A DNA stretch of 64,000 bases from Acidobacteriota bacterium (GTDB lineage Bacteria; Acidobacteriota; Thermoanaerobaculia; Multivoradales; JBCCEF01). The stretch covers positions 1 through 64,000 of the forward strand of contig JBCCHV010000033.1 in assembly GCA_039028635.1 (NCBI GenBank). The letters are read 5' to 3'. Position numbers and translations under genes: made by a program. Every line of letters begins with the position of its first letter. Within the stretch, counting starts at the first letter, position 1. Under the pieces are notes generated by a model, which saw only the letters and a list, made by a program, of their open reading frames with translations, did no database searches and was not told the DNA's origin. Of the stretch, positions 25,648 through 35,227 are shown in pieces.

Positions 25648-28600
25648 CTAGAGGTCGCTGGCGCGACGGCGGAGGAGCCCGCAGCCGGCAAGCAACAGAA
25701 GAGAGGCCAGGAGGAAGAGGCCGACCTCGCCGACGGTGGGAATCTCGAGCACCGAGATGGTGACCCCGAAGGTCGTCGGCTCATCGTTGTCGCGGGGGTC
25801 GCCGTTGACGTCCGGATCAGATTCCGGACCTTCCTGGCTGACGTCCATCACCTCGGTGCCCTCGGGGCTCGAAGCGGTGCCGATGCTCGAGCAAGCGTAG
25901 GGCCCCGAGTTGTTGCCCGGATCGAGCTCGAAGCTGACCAGCACGCTGCCGCTTTCGCCGACCTCGATGGCATCGCTTCCGGACAGGATCCGCGGATCCC
26001 CGTCGCCATCGAAGGCGCCGTTGACCGTCAGGTCGTCGCTCGACACCTCCAGTACGGTGTAGCCGACGGCCTCGGACAGGCAGTCCGCCAGCTCCGAGTC
26101 CACCTGCACCGTCGTCAGCGGCACGTTGCCGAAGTTGTCGACCTTGATCTCGAAGGTGATCTCGTGCAGCACGCCTTCCGTGCGCTCGAGGGACTTGACC
26201 TCCTGGGCGATGCCGATCACCGGGTCTTCGACGCCGATGGCGATCGGATAGTCCTCGATCTCACCGTCCATCGCCAGACCCGTCGGGGTCAGGCCGCCGG
26301 CGCTCGAGATGCGGAAGCGCGAGCAGGTCTCGCCCATCGGCGATCCCGGCGGCACGGCGAAGGTGAGGTCGAGGGAGGCACCGGCCGCCAGCGCCACGGA
26401 GGTGGCGATCTGCTCGCCCGGATCGCTCCAGTCGCCGTCGGCGTTGAAGTCGATCCAGGCATCCACCAGACCGCCGGTGGCACCGCCGGTCAGGGTGACC
26501 GTGGCGTCCGTTCCCGGCACCACGACGCCCGGGTTCGAAACCCCGTCCTCATCGTCCGTACCGGCGAGGTCGTCGCCCATGTGGCTGGTCGAGGGCACGC
26601 CGTCGGGCTCCGTGTCGACCGCGACACCGAGGGTCGGATTGCCCGTCGCCAACACCACATGGCGCGCTCCGTCGTCGCCGAGGGTGGTCGGATAGGGCGC
26701 CGGGGCATCGCCGAGGTCGATTCCCTTGACGCTGATCCGGTAGTCCTCGATCTCGCCGTCCATCGCCGGGCCTTGGGGGCCGAGGCCACCAACGCTCGAC
26801 AGGCGGAAGCGGGCGTAGGTGTCGCCGACGGTGGCGTCGCAGGGAACGTCGAAGGTCAGCGGCGTGCCGCCGGCGGCCACCGCCTGGTCGCTGAACACCT
26901 GCTCGTCCGGCTGGAAGACGCCGTCCGTATCGAAGTCGATCCAGGCGTCGAGACGGCCGCTGGCGGCGGCGGTGACGGTGAGATCCGCTGAGGCGCAGGT
27001 GATCACCATCGAGTCGAAGACGATGCCGTCCTCGTCGTCGTTGCCGCTGCAGGTGCCGAGGGTCGAGGTGCCGATGCCGAGGTCGTCGCCGTCGGCGCCG
27101 CTCCCCACCGGCTGGCCGTCGCTCTCGGTGTCGACGCAGGCGCCGAGGTAGAGAGCGGTTGCCGGATCGACGGCGTGACGCGGACCGTTGGCGGCCACCG
27201 TGGTGCCGTAGGAATCCGGCGCGTCGCCGAGGTCGAGGCCCTTGGCGGTGACGTCGTAGTCCTCGACCTCGCCGTCCATCGCCACTCCGTCGGGGCCGAG
27301 GCCACCGGCGGAGGAGGCGCGGAAGCGAGCGTAGGTGACCCCCGAAACGACCTCGCAGGGGACGTCGAAGCTCAGCGGTGTCGTACCCGGTGCCAGCGCC
27401 TGGTTGGCGAAAATCTGCTCGTCGCCCTGGAAGGCGCCGTCGCCGTCGAAGTCGAGCCAAGCGTCGAGGAGACCGGCCTGGGAAGCCACGACGGTGAGAT
27501 CCGTCGAGCCGCAGGCGATCACCATCGAGTCGAAGGTGACGCCGTCCTCGTCGTCATTGCCGGCACAGGTGCCGAGCTCCGATAGGCCGGCATTGCTGTC
27601 GTCGCCGTTCGCCGAATCGCCGGCGGTGGCGGCCGGCTGGCCGTCGCTCTCGGTGTCGACGCAGGCGCCGAGGTAAAGCGGCGTCGCCGGATCGACCGCG
27701 TGCTGGGCACCGCCGGCAGCCATCGTGGTGCCGTAGGAGTCCGGCGCGTCGCCGAGGTCGATTCCCTTGGTGGTGACGTCGTAGTCCTCGACCTCACCGT
27801 CCATCGCCGGGCCGGTGGGGCCGAGGCTGCTCGAGTTGGAGATTCGGAAGCGGGCGTAGGTGTTGCCTGATTCCGTCTCGCAGGGCACGCCGAAGCTCAA
27901 GTTGAAGGAGCCGGCGGGCACCGCCTGGTTGTCGAAGATCTGTTCGTCCGCCTGGAAGACGCCGTCGCCGTCGAAATCGAGCCAAGCATGGAGCTGACCC
28001 GACTGCGAGGCGGTGACGGTGATGTCCGCCGAGCCGCAGGCGGCGATCATGGAGTCGAAGGTGACGCCGTCCTCGTCATCGTTGCCGACGCAGGTCCCGA
28101 TCGTCGACAGGCCGGCATTGTTGTCGTCGCCGTCCGCCGGGTCGCCGGCGGTGGCCGGCTGGCCGTCGCTCTCGGTGTCGACGCAGGCGCCGAGGTAGAG
28201 CGGCGTCGCCGGATCGACGGCGTGCTGGGCTCCGCTGGCGCCGAGCGTGGTGCCGTAGGAGTCCGGGGCGTCGCCGAGATCGATTCCCTTGGTGGTGACG
28301 TCGTAGTCCTCGACCTCACCGTCCATCGCCGAGCCGGTGGGGCTGGCGATGCCGCTACTCGATAGCCGGAAGCGGGCATAGGTGGTGCCGGATTCGGCGT
28401 CGCAGGGGACGTTGAAGCTCAGCGCGTTGCTGCCGGCCGCGAGGGCCTGGCCGCTGAAGATTCGCTCGTCCGCCTGGAAGGCGCCATCGGCGTCGAAATC
28501 GAGCCAGCCATCGAGGATGCCGGCGGCGTTGGCGGTGACCGTGAGGTTGCTGGAGGCACAGGCGATCACCATCGAGTCGAAGGTGACGCCGTCCTCGTCG

Positions 28601-31600
28601 TCGTTGGTGACGGCGCAGGTGCCGACGGTGGCGGTGCCGGCACCGCCGTCGTCGCCGCTGGCCGGATCGCCGGCGGTCGCCGGCTGGCCGTCCATCTCCG
28701 TGTCGACGCAGGCGCCGAGGTAGAGCGGGCTGGTGGCATCGACCCCATGGCTCGCTCCGCCGACGCCGGCGGTGGTGCCGTAGGAGTCCGGCGCATCGCC
28801 GAGGTCGACCCCCTTGAGGGTCACCTGGTAGTCCTCGACCTCGCCGTTGTCGGCGCTGCCGGTGGGCGTCAGTCCGCCTTCCGAATCGACCCGGAAGCGG
28901 GCGTAGGTGGCCCCGGCGGTGGCGCTGCAGGGAACCATGAACTGGATCGTGTCGCTACCGGTGAGGGTGCGGTCGTCGACGATCCGTTCGGCCGGGTGGT
29001 CGAACTGGCCGTCACGGTCGAAGTCGATCCAAGCGTTGAGGCTGCCGCCGCCGGCCGAAGCCACCGTCACCTGGGCCATGGCGCAGGCGATGATCATGGT
29101 GTCGAAGGTGACGCCGTCCTCATCGTCGTTGCCGCTGCAGGTACCGAGGACGGCCGCGGGGCTACCGGCGTCGTTGGCATCGTCGCCATCGGCGGCGGTA
29201 CCGGCCGGAGCCGGCTGACCGGCCGACTCGCTGTCGACACAGGCACCGAGGTAGATCCCGGTGGTGCCGTCGAGACGGTGGCTCGGGCTGGCCGTAGTGG
29301 TGTAGGAATCCGGCGCATCGCCGAAGTCCTCCCCCAGATCGAGGGGTGTGTCCGTCGGGTCGGTGCTGCCGGTGGGATCGTCCGGATCGTCCGTCGGTGT
29401 GGTCGGGATGTTGCTGCCGGTCACCGAGCCTTGGCAGGTGGCCTCGGAGGCTCCGGCCGGCAGCGGCGAGTCGACCACCGCATCGAAGGTGATGGTGACG
29501 GAGCTGCCGGCTCCGGCGAGGGTGCCGATGTCGACCGCCACGCTGGTGTCGCCGGCGGTGTTGCCGGTGGTCACCGTGCCCTGGCTGGTGGTCACCGAGC
29601 CGACCACCAGGCTGGTGCTGGCGTCGACCGCGGTGGTGAAGACGGTGGCGAGGGCGCTGGCGTCGCCGTCGTTGCGCACCTCGACGGTGTAGCGGATGGT
29701 GTCGCCGGCATCGGCGCGGCCGTCGAAGTCACCGTCGACCTGTAGTGCGTCGATCTTGCTGGCGCTGACCTCCGGTGCCGCGTCGACGGGGGTGTCCGTC
29801 GAATCCGTGGAGTCCGGGGTGTCGGGGTCATCGGTCGACACCGGGGGATGGTTGGTGGAGGTCAGGGAGCCCTGACAGACCACCTCGGTGACGCCGTCCG
29901 GAATCGGGTTGGCGAGGGTCACTTCGTACATCACCGTGACCGTCGTACCGCCGGCGGCGACATCCCCGAGGTCGATGGCGATGCTGCTGTCGCCGGCGGT
30001 GTTGCCGGTGGTGACGGTGCCCTGGCTGGTCATCACCGATCCCACCACCAGGCTCGTGCTGGCGTCGATCGAGCTGGCGAAGTTGGCGGCGGTGGCGACG
30101 CCATCGCCGTTGTTGGTGATGGTGACGGTGTACTTCAGGGTGTCGCCGCCATCGAGCATGCCGTCGCCATCGCCGTCGCCGCCGACCGGAATGGCGTCGG
30201 TCTTGACCGCCGTCAGGAGCGGCTGCGGCGGGGTGCGGAAGCCGAAGTCGTAGCTGTGATCGTTGGCTCCCGGGCCGCCGACGGTGACCGGAACCTCCAC
30301 CTGCGAGGCCATCGGAACGCCGTCGTTGTCGCGCAGGTCGCTGCCGGGATCACTCGGCGAGCCGACGTTGGCGAAGGCCGGATCGACGCAGCCGCTGGGG
30401 AAGCCCGGCATGGTCGAGGGATCGATCGACAGGGTGCAGATGGCGCCGGGAGGAATCGGGTTGGCGCCCAAAGCGCTGAACAGGTAGTTGCCGTCGCCGC
30501 TGGTCATGGCGGTGGCGCTACCGTCGGCGCCGCAGTCGAGGCGGACAGTGACGCCGTTGATGCCGGCCTCGCCGGGATCCTGGATGCCGTTGCGGTTGAC
30601 GTCGTCACACCACACGCGGTTGCCGACCTGGATCGGCGCCGGCGGGCAGAGCAACTCCATGTCGCCCAGGCCGCCGGCCTTCGAGAAGTCCGTCGAGGTG
30701 GTGTCCAAGAAGACCTCGAGGGAGCGGTCCGAGCTGCCATCGGCGAGGTCGAAGAAGGCCATCGAGCCGGAGAAGGGGCGCACCTGGTCCGAGGAGGTGG
30801 CCGCCACCTCGCCGCTGCCCTTGCGCATCAGCAGACCACCGGCGCCGACGTCGTGGGAGAAGAAGGCGGCTTGATCGCCGGCGACCCAGTCCGGAAGGTC
30901 GTCGAAGAACTCGCGACCGCCGGGACCGAAGGGGTTGGCGCCGGAGCCGCCGACGCCGTTCTCGATCACCCAGTTGGCGCCGGAGCGGGTGGCGCGCAGG
31001 GTGTCGCCGGCGGGCCAGTAGGAGATGTCGATATCGCCGGCACTGGTGTCGTCCGGCTCGGGGGTTTCATAGCCGTACTGCAGGCCGCCGCGATCCATGA
31101 AGCCGAGGGTCATGATGCCGCCGGGCTCGACTTCGAGGTCGGCGAGAATGGCCTGGGGAATGGCGTAGTCGATGTTGGCCGGAGTGGCGCTGGCGTTGGT
31201 GTCGACCTCGCTGCCGGTGTAGGTGAAGGTCCAGGGGCGCCAGAAGTCGGTGGCGTCGGGGGTGCGGTCGCTGAGCTGGCGCTGATAGGTCAGCGGCACC
31301 GGGCTGGCAAAGGCGGTGCTCCAGGCCGTGCCGTCCCAGATGTAGACCTGGAAGGCGAGGGGGGCAGCGTCCGACACCACGCCGACGTAGAGCAGGCCGT
31401 CCTGAACGTCGAGGCCCCAGGCCCGGGCGGTGCCGCCGCCGGGGTTGGTGGCGAGCCAGGGAGCCCCGGGAATGGCGCTGGCGCTCACCGTGCCGGAGGT
31501 GTTGAGGCGGTAGACGGTGCGGTCCGCCAGGTTGGTGACGAATAGCGTGGCACCGTCCTCCGAGAGCTCGAGATCGCCGAAACCGACGGTCGCCGCCTGG

Positions 31601-32433
31601 CCGAAGGTGGAGGGATCGATGTTGTCGCCGAAGCGGTCCGGGGTCGAGCCCGAGCCGGCCGGCATGCTGAAGCGGGTAGCGTTGTCGAGCACGCTGCCAG
31701 CGCTGGCCCCGAAGTCGAAGAAGGGGCTGGCATCGGTCACGCCGGTGGCGAGGTTGGTGCGGTAGATGGCGCCGATGCCGCCGGGGCCGAGGCCGACGTG
31801 ACGCTTGAGCAGGGCGGCGCTGTAGAGGAACTGGCGGTCGCGGTCGTAGGCCAGACCCCAGACCGGTCCGAGGGCCGCTTGGGCGACCTCCGTCTGTTTG
31901 TCGCGGTTGATACTGGTGTCATCTCCTTCGTCGTCATACTCGAAGGAGACGATCACCGGCTCGGCGACGTTCGAGGGGTGCATCGGATCGCCGTTGGTGA
32001 AGCAGCTCACCACGAAGCGAGGATTGGTGGGGCAGAAATCGGCCGGATTGTTGAAACCCACCTCGACCGTGTCTCCGCCGCTGGCGAAGGCGACCGTCGA
32101 CGGACCGGCGGCGCCGGGAGCCAGAAAGTCGAGCCCGCCACCGCTCGGCAGAGTGAACTCGAGGCGCACGCTGCCGCTGACGCCGGTCAGAGTGAAGGAG
32201 CCATCGGCGGCGGTGATGCGCGGGGAATCACCGGCGGCGGCTCCGCTGGCGTCGAAGGCATCGACGCGGACTCCGGCGATGCCGGGCTCGAGGGAGCCAT
32301 CGCAGCTTCCGCCGGTGGAATCGCAGGTGCCGTTGGCGTTGTAGTCGCGGAAGACCGTGCCGTCGATGGTTTGAGCGGCGGCTGCGGTCGGCAGCGCGAG
32401 CGAGACGATCAGGATCGAAATCCAGCGCTTCAT
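25648..32433 (-). CDS. Giant secreted protein with SdrD_B, DUF11, six GEVED repeats and IPTL-CTERM tail
   Basis: A 2261-aa protein. A signal peptide (ISILIVSLALPTAAAAQ) leads into a CNA-B/SdrD-like domain (about 20-125) and a region with propeller-like repeats (about 130-590). Then come a second SdrD-type B domain (about 597-729, VGNRVWCDDVNRNGIQDPGE), two DUF11 domains (about 731-1029) and six GEVED repeats (about 1033-2064, each LGDAPDSY...DDEDGV). A further DUF11-like domain follows. The C-terminus, EIPTVGEVGLFLLAS, a hydrophobic helix and RRR match the IPTL-CTERM sorting signal handled by exosortase-type enzymes. It is probably a surface or matrix protein. It has its own promoter, an AGGAGGG ribosome-binding site and a terminator. 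Confidence 0.9.
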   Translation of the reverse strand: MKRWISILIVSLALPTAAAAQTIDGTVFRDYNANGTCDSTGGSCDGSLEPGIAGVRVDAFDASGAAAGDSPRITAADGSFTLTGVSGSVRLEFTLPSGGGLDFLAPGAAGPSTVAFASGGDTVEVGFNNPADFCPTNPRFVVSCFTNGDPMHPSNVAEPVIVSFEYDDEGDDTSINRDKQTEVAQAALGPVWGLAYDRDRQFLYSAALLKRHVGLGPGGIGAIYRTNLATGVTDASPFFDFGASAGSVLDNATRFSMPAGSGSTPDRFGDNIDPSTFGQAATVGFGDLELSEDGATLFVTNLADRTVYRLNTSGTVSASAIPGAPWLATNPGGGTARAWGLDVQDGLLYVGVVSDAAPLAFQVYIWDGTAWSTAFASPVPLTYQRQLSDRTPDATDFWRPWTFTYTGSEVDTNASATPANIDYAIPQAILADLEVEPGGIMTLGFMDRGGLQYGYETPEPDDTSAGDIDISYWPAGDTLRATRSGANWVIENGVGGSGANPFGPGGREFFDDLPDWVAGDQAAFFSHDVGAGGLLMRKGSGEVAATSSDQVRPFSGSMAFFDLADGSSDRSLEVFLDTTSTDFSKAGGLGDMELLCPPAPIQVGNRVWCDDVNRNGIQDPGEAGINGVTVRLDCGADGSATAMTSGDGNYLFSALGANPIPPGAICTLSIDPSTMPGFPSGCVDPAFANVGSPSDPGSDLRDNDGVPMASQVEVPVTVGGPGANDHSYDFGFRTPPQPLLTAVKTDAIPVGGDGDGDGMLDGGDTLKYTVTITNNGDGVATAANFASSIDASTSLVVGSVMTSQGTVTTGNTAGDSSIAIDLGDVAAGGTTVTVMYEVTLANPIPDGVTEVVCQGSLTSTNHPPVSTDDPDTPDSTDSTDTPVDAAPEVSASKIDALQVDGDFDGRADAGDTIRYTVEVRNDGDASALATVFTTAVDASTSLVVGSVTTSQGTVTTGNTAGDTSVAVDIGTLAGAGSSVTITFDAVVDSPLPAGASEATCQGSVTGSNIPTTPTDDPDDPTGSTDPTDTPLDLGEDFGDAPDSYTTTASPSHRLDGTTGIYLGACVDSESAGQPAPAGTAADGDDANDAGSPAAVLGTCSGNDDEDGVTFDTMIIACAMAQVTVASAGGGSLNAWIDFDRDGQFDHPAERIVDDRTLTGSDTIQFMVPCSATAGATYARFRVDSEGGLTPTGSADNGEVEDYQVTLKGVDLGDAPDSYGTTAGVGGASHGVDATSPLYLGACVDTEMDGQPATAGDPASGDDGGAGTATVGTCAVTNDDEDGVTFDSMVIACASSNLTVTANAAGILDGWLDFDADGAFQADERIFSGQALAAGSNALSFNVPCDAESGTTYARFRLSSSGIASPTGSAMDGEVEDYDVTTKGIDLGDAPDSYGTTLGASGAQHAVDPATPLYLGACVDTESDGQPATAGDPADGDDNNAGLSTIGTCVGNDDEDGVTFDSMIAACGSADITVTASQSGQLHAWLDFDGDGVFQADEQIFDNQAVPAGSFNLSFGVPCETESGNTYARFRISNSSSLGPTGPAMDGEVEDYDVTTKGIDLGDAPDSYGTTMAAGGAQHAVDPATPLYLGACVDTESDGQPAATAGDSANGDDSNAGLSELGTCAGNDDEDGVTFDSMVIACGSTDLTVVASQAGLLDAWLDFDGDGAFQGDEQIFANQALAPGTTPLSFDVPCEVVSGVTYARFRASSAGGLGPDGVAMDGEVEDYDVTAKGLDLGDAPDSYGTTVAANGPRHAVDPATALYLGACVDTESDGQPVGSGADGDDLGIGTSTLGTCSGNDDEDGIVFDSMVITCASADLTVTAAASGRLDAWIDFDTDGVFQPDEQVFSDQAVAAGGTPLTFDVPCDATVGDTYARFRLSSVGGLGPQGPAMDGEIEDYRISVKGIDLGDAPAPYPTTLGDDGARHVVLATGNPTLGVAVDTEPDGVPSTSHMGDDLAGTDDEDGVSNPGVVVPGTDATVTLTGGATGGLVDAWIDFNADGDWSDPGEQIATSVALAAGASLDLTFAVPPGSPMGETCSRFRISSAGGLTPTGLAMDGEIEDYPIAIGVEDPVIGIAQEVKSLERTEGVLHEITFEIKVDNFGNVPLTTVQVDSELADCLSEAVGYTVLEVSSDDLTVNGAFDGDGDPRILSGSDAIEVGESGSVLVSFELDPGNNSGPYACSSIGTASSPEGTEVMDVSQEGPESDPDVNGDPRDNDEPTTFGVTISVLEIPTVGEVGLFLLASLLLLAGCGLLRRRASDL
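26236..29340 (-). repeat. Six tandem GEVED coding repeats, about 520 bp each
   Basis: Inside the giant gene, a unit of about 174 codons is repeated six times. The landmark encoding VEDYDVT recurs near 26741, 27257, 27782, 28304 and 28828, a spacing of 516-525 bp. The middle copies (27.2-28.8 kb) are the most alike, including shared runs such as the one encoding YLGACVDTESDGQP; the outer copies are more diverged. This pattern suggests recent duplication or gene conversion in the centre. Confidence 0.9.
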
Positions 32434-32483
32434 GTGAACCCTCCTCTAGAGCAAAAAAGATCTCTGCCATACAGAGGGTAAGA

Positions 32484-32512
32484 ATTTTAGTGTAAAAAGT
32501 AATTAATGTAAA
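32484..32512 (-). promoter_or_regulatory. Sigma-70-type promoter of the 2261-aa gene
   Basis: In a strongly A/T-rich patch unlike the rest of the window, the minus strand reads TTTACA (32512-32507), a 17-bp spacer, then TAAAAT (32489-32484). Both hexamers are close to the sigma-70 consensus and the spacing is ideal. The ribosome-binding site AGGAGGG and the ATG at 32433 follow about 50 bp downstream. This is the clearest vegetative promoter in the window. Confidence 0.75.
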
Positions 32513-32570
32513 TCTTATATGCGATCGGGAGAAGATCCCGGCGGTTGGGGAGCTCCTTGGGTGGTGATGC

Positions 32571-34925
32571 TCAGACGGCCGTCGGCCGGCCCTTGGGGGC
32601 GCCCAGCCAGGCGGCTGCGATCGCGCTGCCGAGGGCGGCGAGGAGCATGCCGAGGAGGAAGCGCCGCGGGCGATAGAGCAGCTCCAGGGAGTGATCGCCC
32701 GCCGGCAGCCAGGCCGCCAGCAGCGGGCCGTTGGCGAGCTGGGTGGGGTGTCGGCGTCCATCGACCAGCAGGCGCCAGCCGCCGTCCTGGTAGATCGAGC
32801 TGGCCATCAGCCGCTCCTCCGCGAGGTCGATCCGGGCCGTCAGCCGTTGGTCGTCGACGGCTCGGAACTCGAGAGCGGATGCTGCGTGGTGGCTGGCCTG
32901 CCAGGGGGTATCGCGTTCCGGGCCGGCACGGACCAGAGCCGTCCGATGGGGATCGAGGCTGGCCAGGCGCTGAGCCCAAGGCTGGTCGCCGACAAGCTCC
33001 GTCGCCGGTGGCAGGAAGAGCCGGGGCAGGGGATTCGGGCGTTCCCAAATTTGCCCGCTGGCATCGCCGAAGGAGGGCTCGCCGGGGAGATCGGCGTCCG
33101 GTGCGGTGAGCAGCCAGCGCACCCCGAGGAGGTCGAGACGAGGGTCGTCGAGGTCGACCTCGGGTGCCGATAGAAAGCCGGCGAGGCGCGCGTAGATCTC
33201 GGGCTGGAGTCGACCCGGGCGCACGTCGCCGAGGCCGTAGATGCTGGCCATGCGCGGTAACAGGACGCGGTGGGTGGCGGCGAGGCGGCTGCCGGGCTCC
33301 TGTTGGCGGGCCTGCTGCAGGAACTCGATCGTCGGCGGCGTCGGGAAGTAGAGGTGTCGCGGCATGGCCGGATTGGCGCCGCCATGGAGCAGCAGGAGCT
33401 CCGCCGTGAGCAGGATGCCGAGGGCGAGGGCGCGGTAGCGTCGCGGGCAGCCGAGGAGCAGCGCCCAGGCCAGGATCAGGACTGCCAGCGCTGGCCACAT
33501 CGCCTCGCCGGCCGGAGTACCCCACCAGATCGCCAGCCCGAGACCACCCGCCACCAGCGTCGCCCGGCCGCGGGACCGGTCGAGGCGATCGAGGGCGTGG
33601 GCGGCGAGGGCTGCCGTCGCCAGCGCCAAGAACAGGGCGAGGCGGCGATGGAAGCTCGCCGACGGGCCGAAGGGCCAAAGTCCGTCGAGCAGTTGGGGCA
33701 GCGGTGGCAGCCCCAGGATGGCGCAGAACGCCAGGGCGCCGGAAGCGATCCAGAAGCCGTTGCCGCGCCGCGCTCCGCCGGTCACGACTACCAGCAGAGC
33801 GAGCAACAGGCTGGTCGTGCCGACGAAGGCGGCGGCATCCTCGTTGCGGTTGACGGGGCCGGGATAGAGGGCCTGGCGGTGCTCCTGATAGGCCCCGGCC
33901 GCGACCAGCGGCTTGAGGCGGGCGGTGGCCTCTTGGAAGGCCTGGCGACGCTTTTCCGCGGTGCCGAGGGTGGTGAGCCCGAGAGGATCCTGCTGCTGGG
34001 CGTTGCGGCTGCGTTCTCGCACCACGTGGGCTTCGGTGGTCTCCGAGGTCCAGTGGGACTGCGGGAGCAAGAGCGGAGCGGTGATGGTGGCCGCCAGGAG
34101 TCCGGCGAAGAGGGCTCGCCGGCCGATCGCTGGGCGCGCCGCCGGAGCCGAGTGGGCGAGGCGGAAGATCAACCAGCCGATGGCGGCGACGAGGGCGTAG
34201 CCGGCGACCTCCGGGTCGCCGGCGCCCAGAATGCCGAGCACCGTCACGATCAGCAGGGCGTGGTCGCGGCGACTGCCACGATCGCAGATTCGCAGCACGG
34301 CGTAGAGCACGGCCGGGAGGAGGGCGCCGACGGCGCCCCGGGGCCAGCCGAGCCAGAGCTGAATGAAGCCGCCGAGGCCAAAGGCGAGGGCCGCGAAGGT
34401 GGCGGCGGACGGAGAGCTGCCGAGGCGGCGGAAGAACAGGAAAGCGAAGCTCAGGGCGGTGAGTACCTGGAGGCTGGCGACGACGCCGGCGGCCCGCTCG
34501 AGGGGCAGCGGCAGGGCGATCAGCCGGAAGGGGTGGAAGAGCTGGGTCTCGGGGATCGCCAGCAGCGGCAGGCCAGCACCGCTGTCGGCATCCCACAGCG
34601 GCCAGCGTCCTGCCGCCAGGGCCCGGCGCGCGCTCGCCGCCAGTGGAGTGAAGAGGGCGATCTGGTCGCCTTGGAGGTGATTTCCGGGAGGATCCGCGGG
34701 GGTGAGCTGGCGAAAGGGGTGGAAGCCGCGCAGGTTGTCCACCGGCAAGAGGATCTGGCCGCCGAAGAGTTCTTGTCCGAAGAGCGCCAGCACCAGGGCG
34801 AGAAAGAGTCCGGTGGTGGCTTTGGGAAGGGCGTCGAACCAGCGCTTCAAAGCCCACAGGCCGGCAGCGGCACAGGCCGCGAAGTAGAGGCCCGGAACGA
34901 GATCGAGAAGCGACCAGGGTGGCAT
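32571..34925 (-). CDS. YfhO-like polytopic membrane protein
   Basis: A 784-aa integral membrane protein with about 12-14 hydrophobic helices in the first 540 residues. A soluble C-terminal part has a final helix near residue 765. The N-terminal region contains DNLRGFHPFRQLTPAD and GDQIALFTPLAAS, and the C-terminal region YQDGGWRLLVDGR and AAWLPAGDHSLELLYRPR. These are typical of the YfhO family, which is related to GT-C glycosyltransferases and implicated in sugar addition to surface polymers. The donor and acceptor are unknown. It starts MPPWSLLDLVPG with no strong ribosome-binding site. Confidence 0.75.
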   Translation of the reverse strand: MPPWSLLDLVPGLYFAACAAAGLWALKRWFDALPKATTGLFLALVLALFGQELFGGQILLPVDNLRGFHPFRQLTPADPPGNHLQGDQIALFTPLAASARRALAAGRWPLWDADSGAGLPLLAIPETQLFHPFRLIALPLPLERAAGVVASLQVLTALSFAFLFFRRLGSSPSAATFAALAFGLGGFIQLWLGWPRGAVGALLPAVLYAVLRICDRGSRRDHALLIVTVLGILGAGDPEVAGYALVAAIGWLIFRLAHSAPAARPAIGRRALFAGLLAATITAPLLLPQSHWTSETTEAHVVRERSRNAQQQDPLGLTTLGTAEKRRQAFQEATARLKPLVAAGAYQEHRQALYPGPVNRNEDAAAFVGTTSLLLALLVVVTGGARRGNGFWIASGALAFCAILGLPPLPQLLDGLWPFGPSASFHRRLALFLALATAALAAHALDRLDRSRGRATLVAGGLGLAIWWGTPAGEAMWPALAVLILAWALLLGCPRRYRALALGILLTAELLLLHGGANPAMPRHLYFPTPPTIEFLQQARQQEPGSRLAATHRVLLPRMASIYGLGDVRPGRLQPEIYARLAGFLSAPEVDLDDPRLDLLGVRWLLTAPDADLPGEPSFGDASGQIWERPNPLPRLFLPPATELVGDQPWAQRLASLDPHRTALVRAGPERDTPWQASHHAASALEFRAVDDQRLTARIDLAEERLMASSIYQDGGWRLLVDGRRHPTQLANGPLLAAWLPAGDHSLELLYRPRRFLLGMLLAALGSAIAAAWLGAPKGRPTAV

Positions 34926-34937
34926 CGGTGACCGAGT

Positions 34938-34980
34938 CTAGCCCGACCTTCTCAGACCAGGTGGTGGAAGGCCGGGCTGG
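34938..34980. repeat. Short palindromic element with CTAGCCCG ends
   Basis: A 43-bp imperfect inverted repeat. The left arm starts CTAGCCCGACCTTCTCA at 34938; the right arm ends GGAAGGCCGGGCTGG at 34980. Fifteen of 21 arm positions pair exactly. The left arm matches the ends of the larger palindromes at 35021 and 59703, so it looks like a short member of the same family. It sits just upstream of the YfhO gene start. Confidence 0.65.
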
Positions 34981-35020
34981 CCCTCGGCGGTGCTATCGTC
35001 GCGGGGTGTCGGCTTTTTCT

Positions 35021-35204
35021 CTAGCCCGCCCTTCTCACGAGCTTTCCGCTGCGCGTCCGTATGTCCGTGAATCTGCTGCGTTTTCCGTCGCCTGCTCTCC
35101 TCGCAGTACGTCGAGTACGGCTGCGTCGTGGCAGCGACGGAAGCCTTGCATCTTCAAGAACCTACGGTCTCTCGCGAGGAAACCTCGTGAGAAGGGCGGG
35201 CTAG
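35021..35204. repeat. 184-bp palindromic element with perfect 21-bp terminal inverted repeats
   Basis: The ends are exact inverted copies of 21 bp: 35021-35041 (begins CTAGCCCGCCCTTCTCACGA) and 35184-35204 (ends GAGAAGGGCGGGCTAG). Between them the two halves remain roughly complementary, with blocks such as CCGTCGC at 35085 and GCGACGG at 35134 pairing. The whole element could form one long hairpin in RNA or single-stranded DNA. It encodes nothing recognisable. It resembles a MITE or long REP-type element and is related to those at 34938, 44805 and 59703. Confidence 0.85.
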
Positions 35205-35227
35205 CGCAGCCTCGACGGCGACGAGTT

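Noticed and set aside
26236-29340. Regular 520-bp repeats as a possible CRISPR or satellite
   Set aside because: The period equals 174 codons and the repeats stay in frame with conserved protein motifs; they are protein domain repeats.
26164-29745. Long plus-strand open frames opposite the GEVED region
   Set aside because: They mirror the high-GC tandem coding repeats, have no start signals or recognisable domains, and the minus-strand gene is complete with promoter and terminator.
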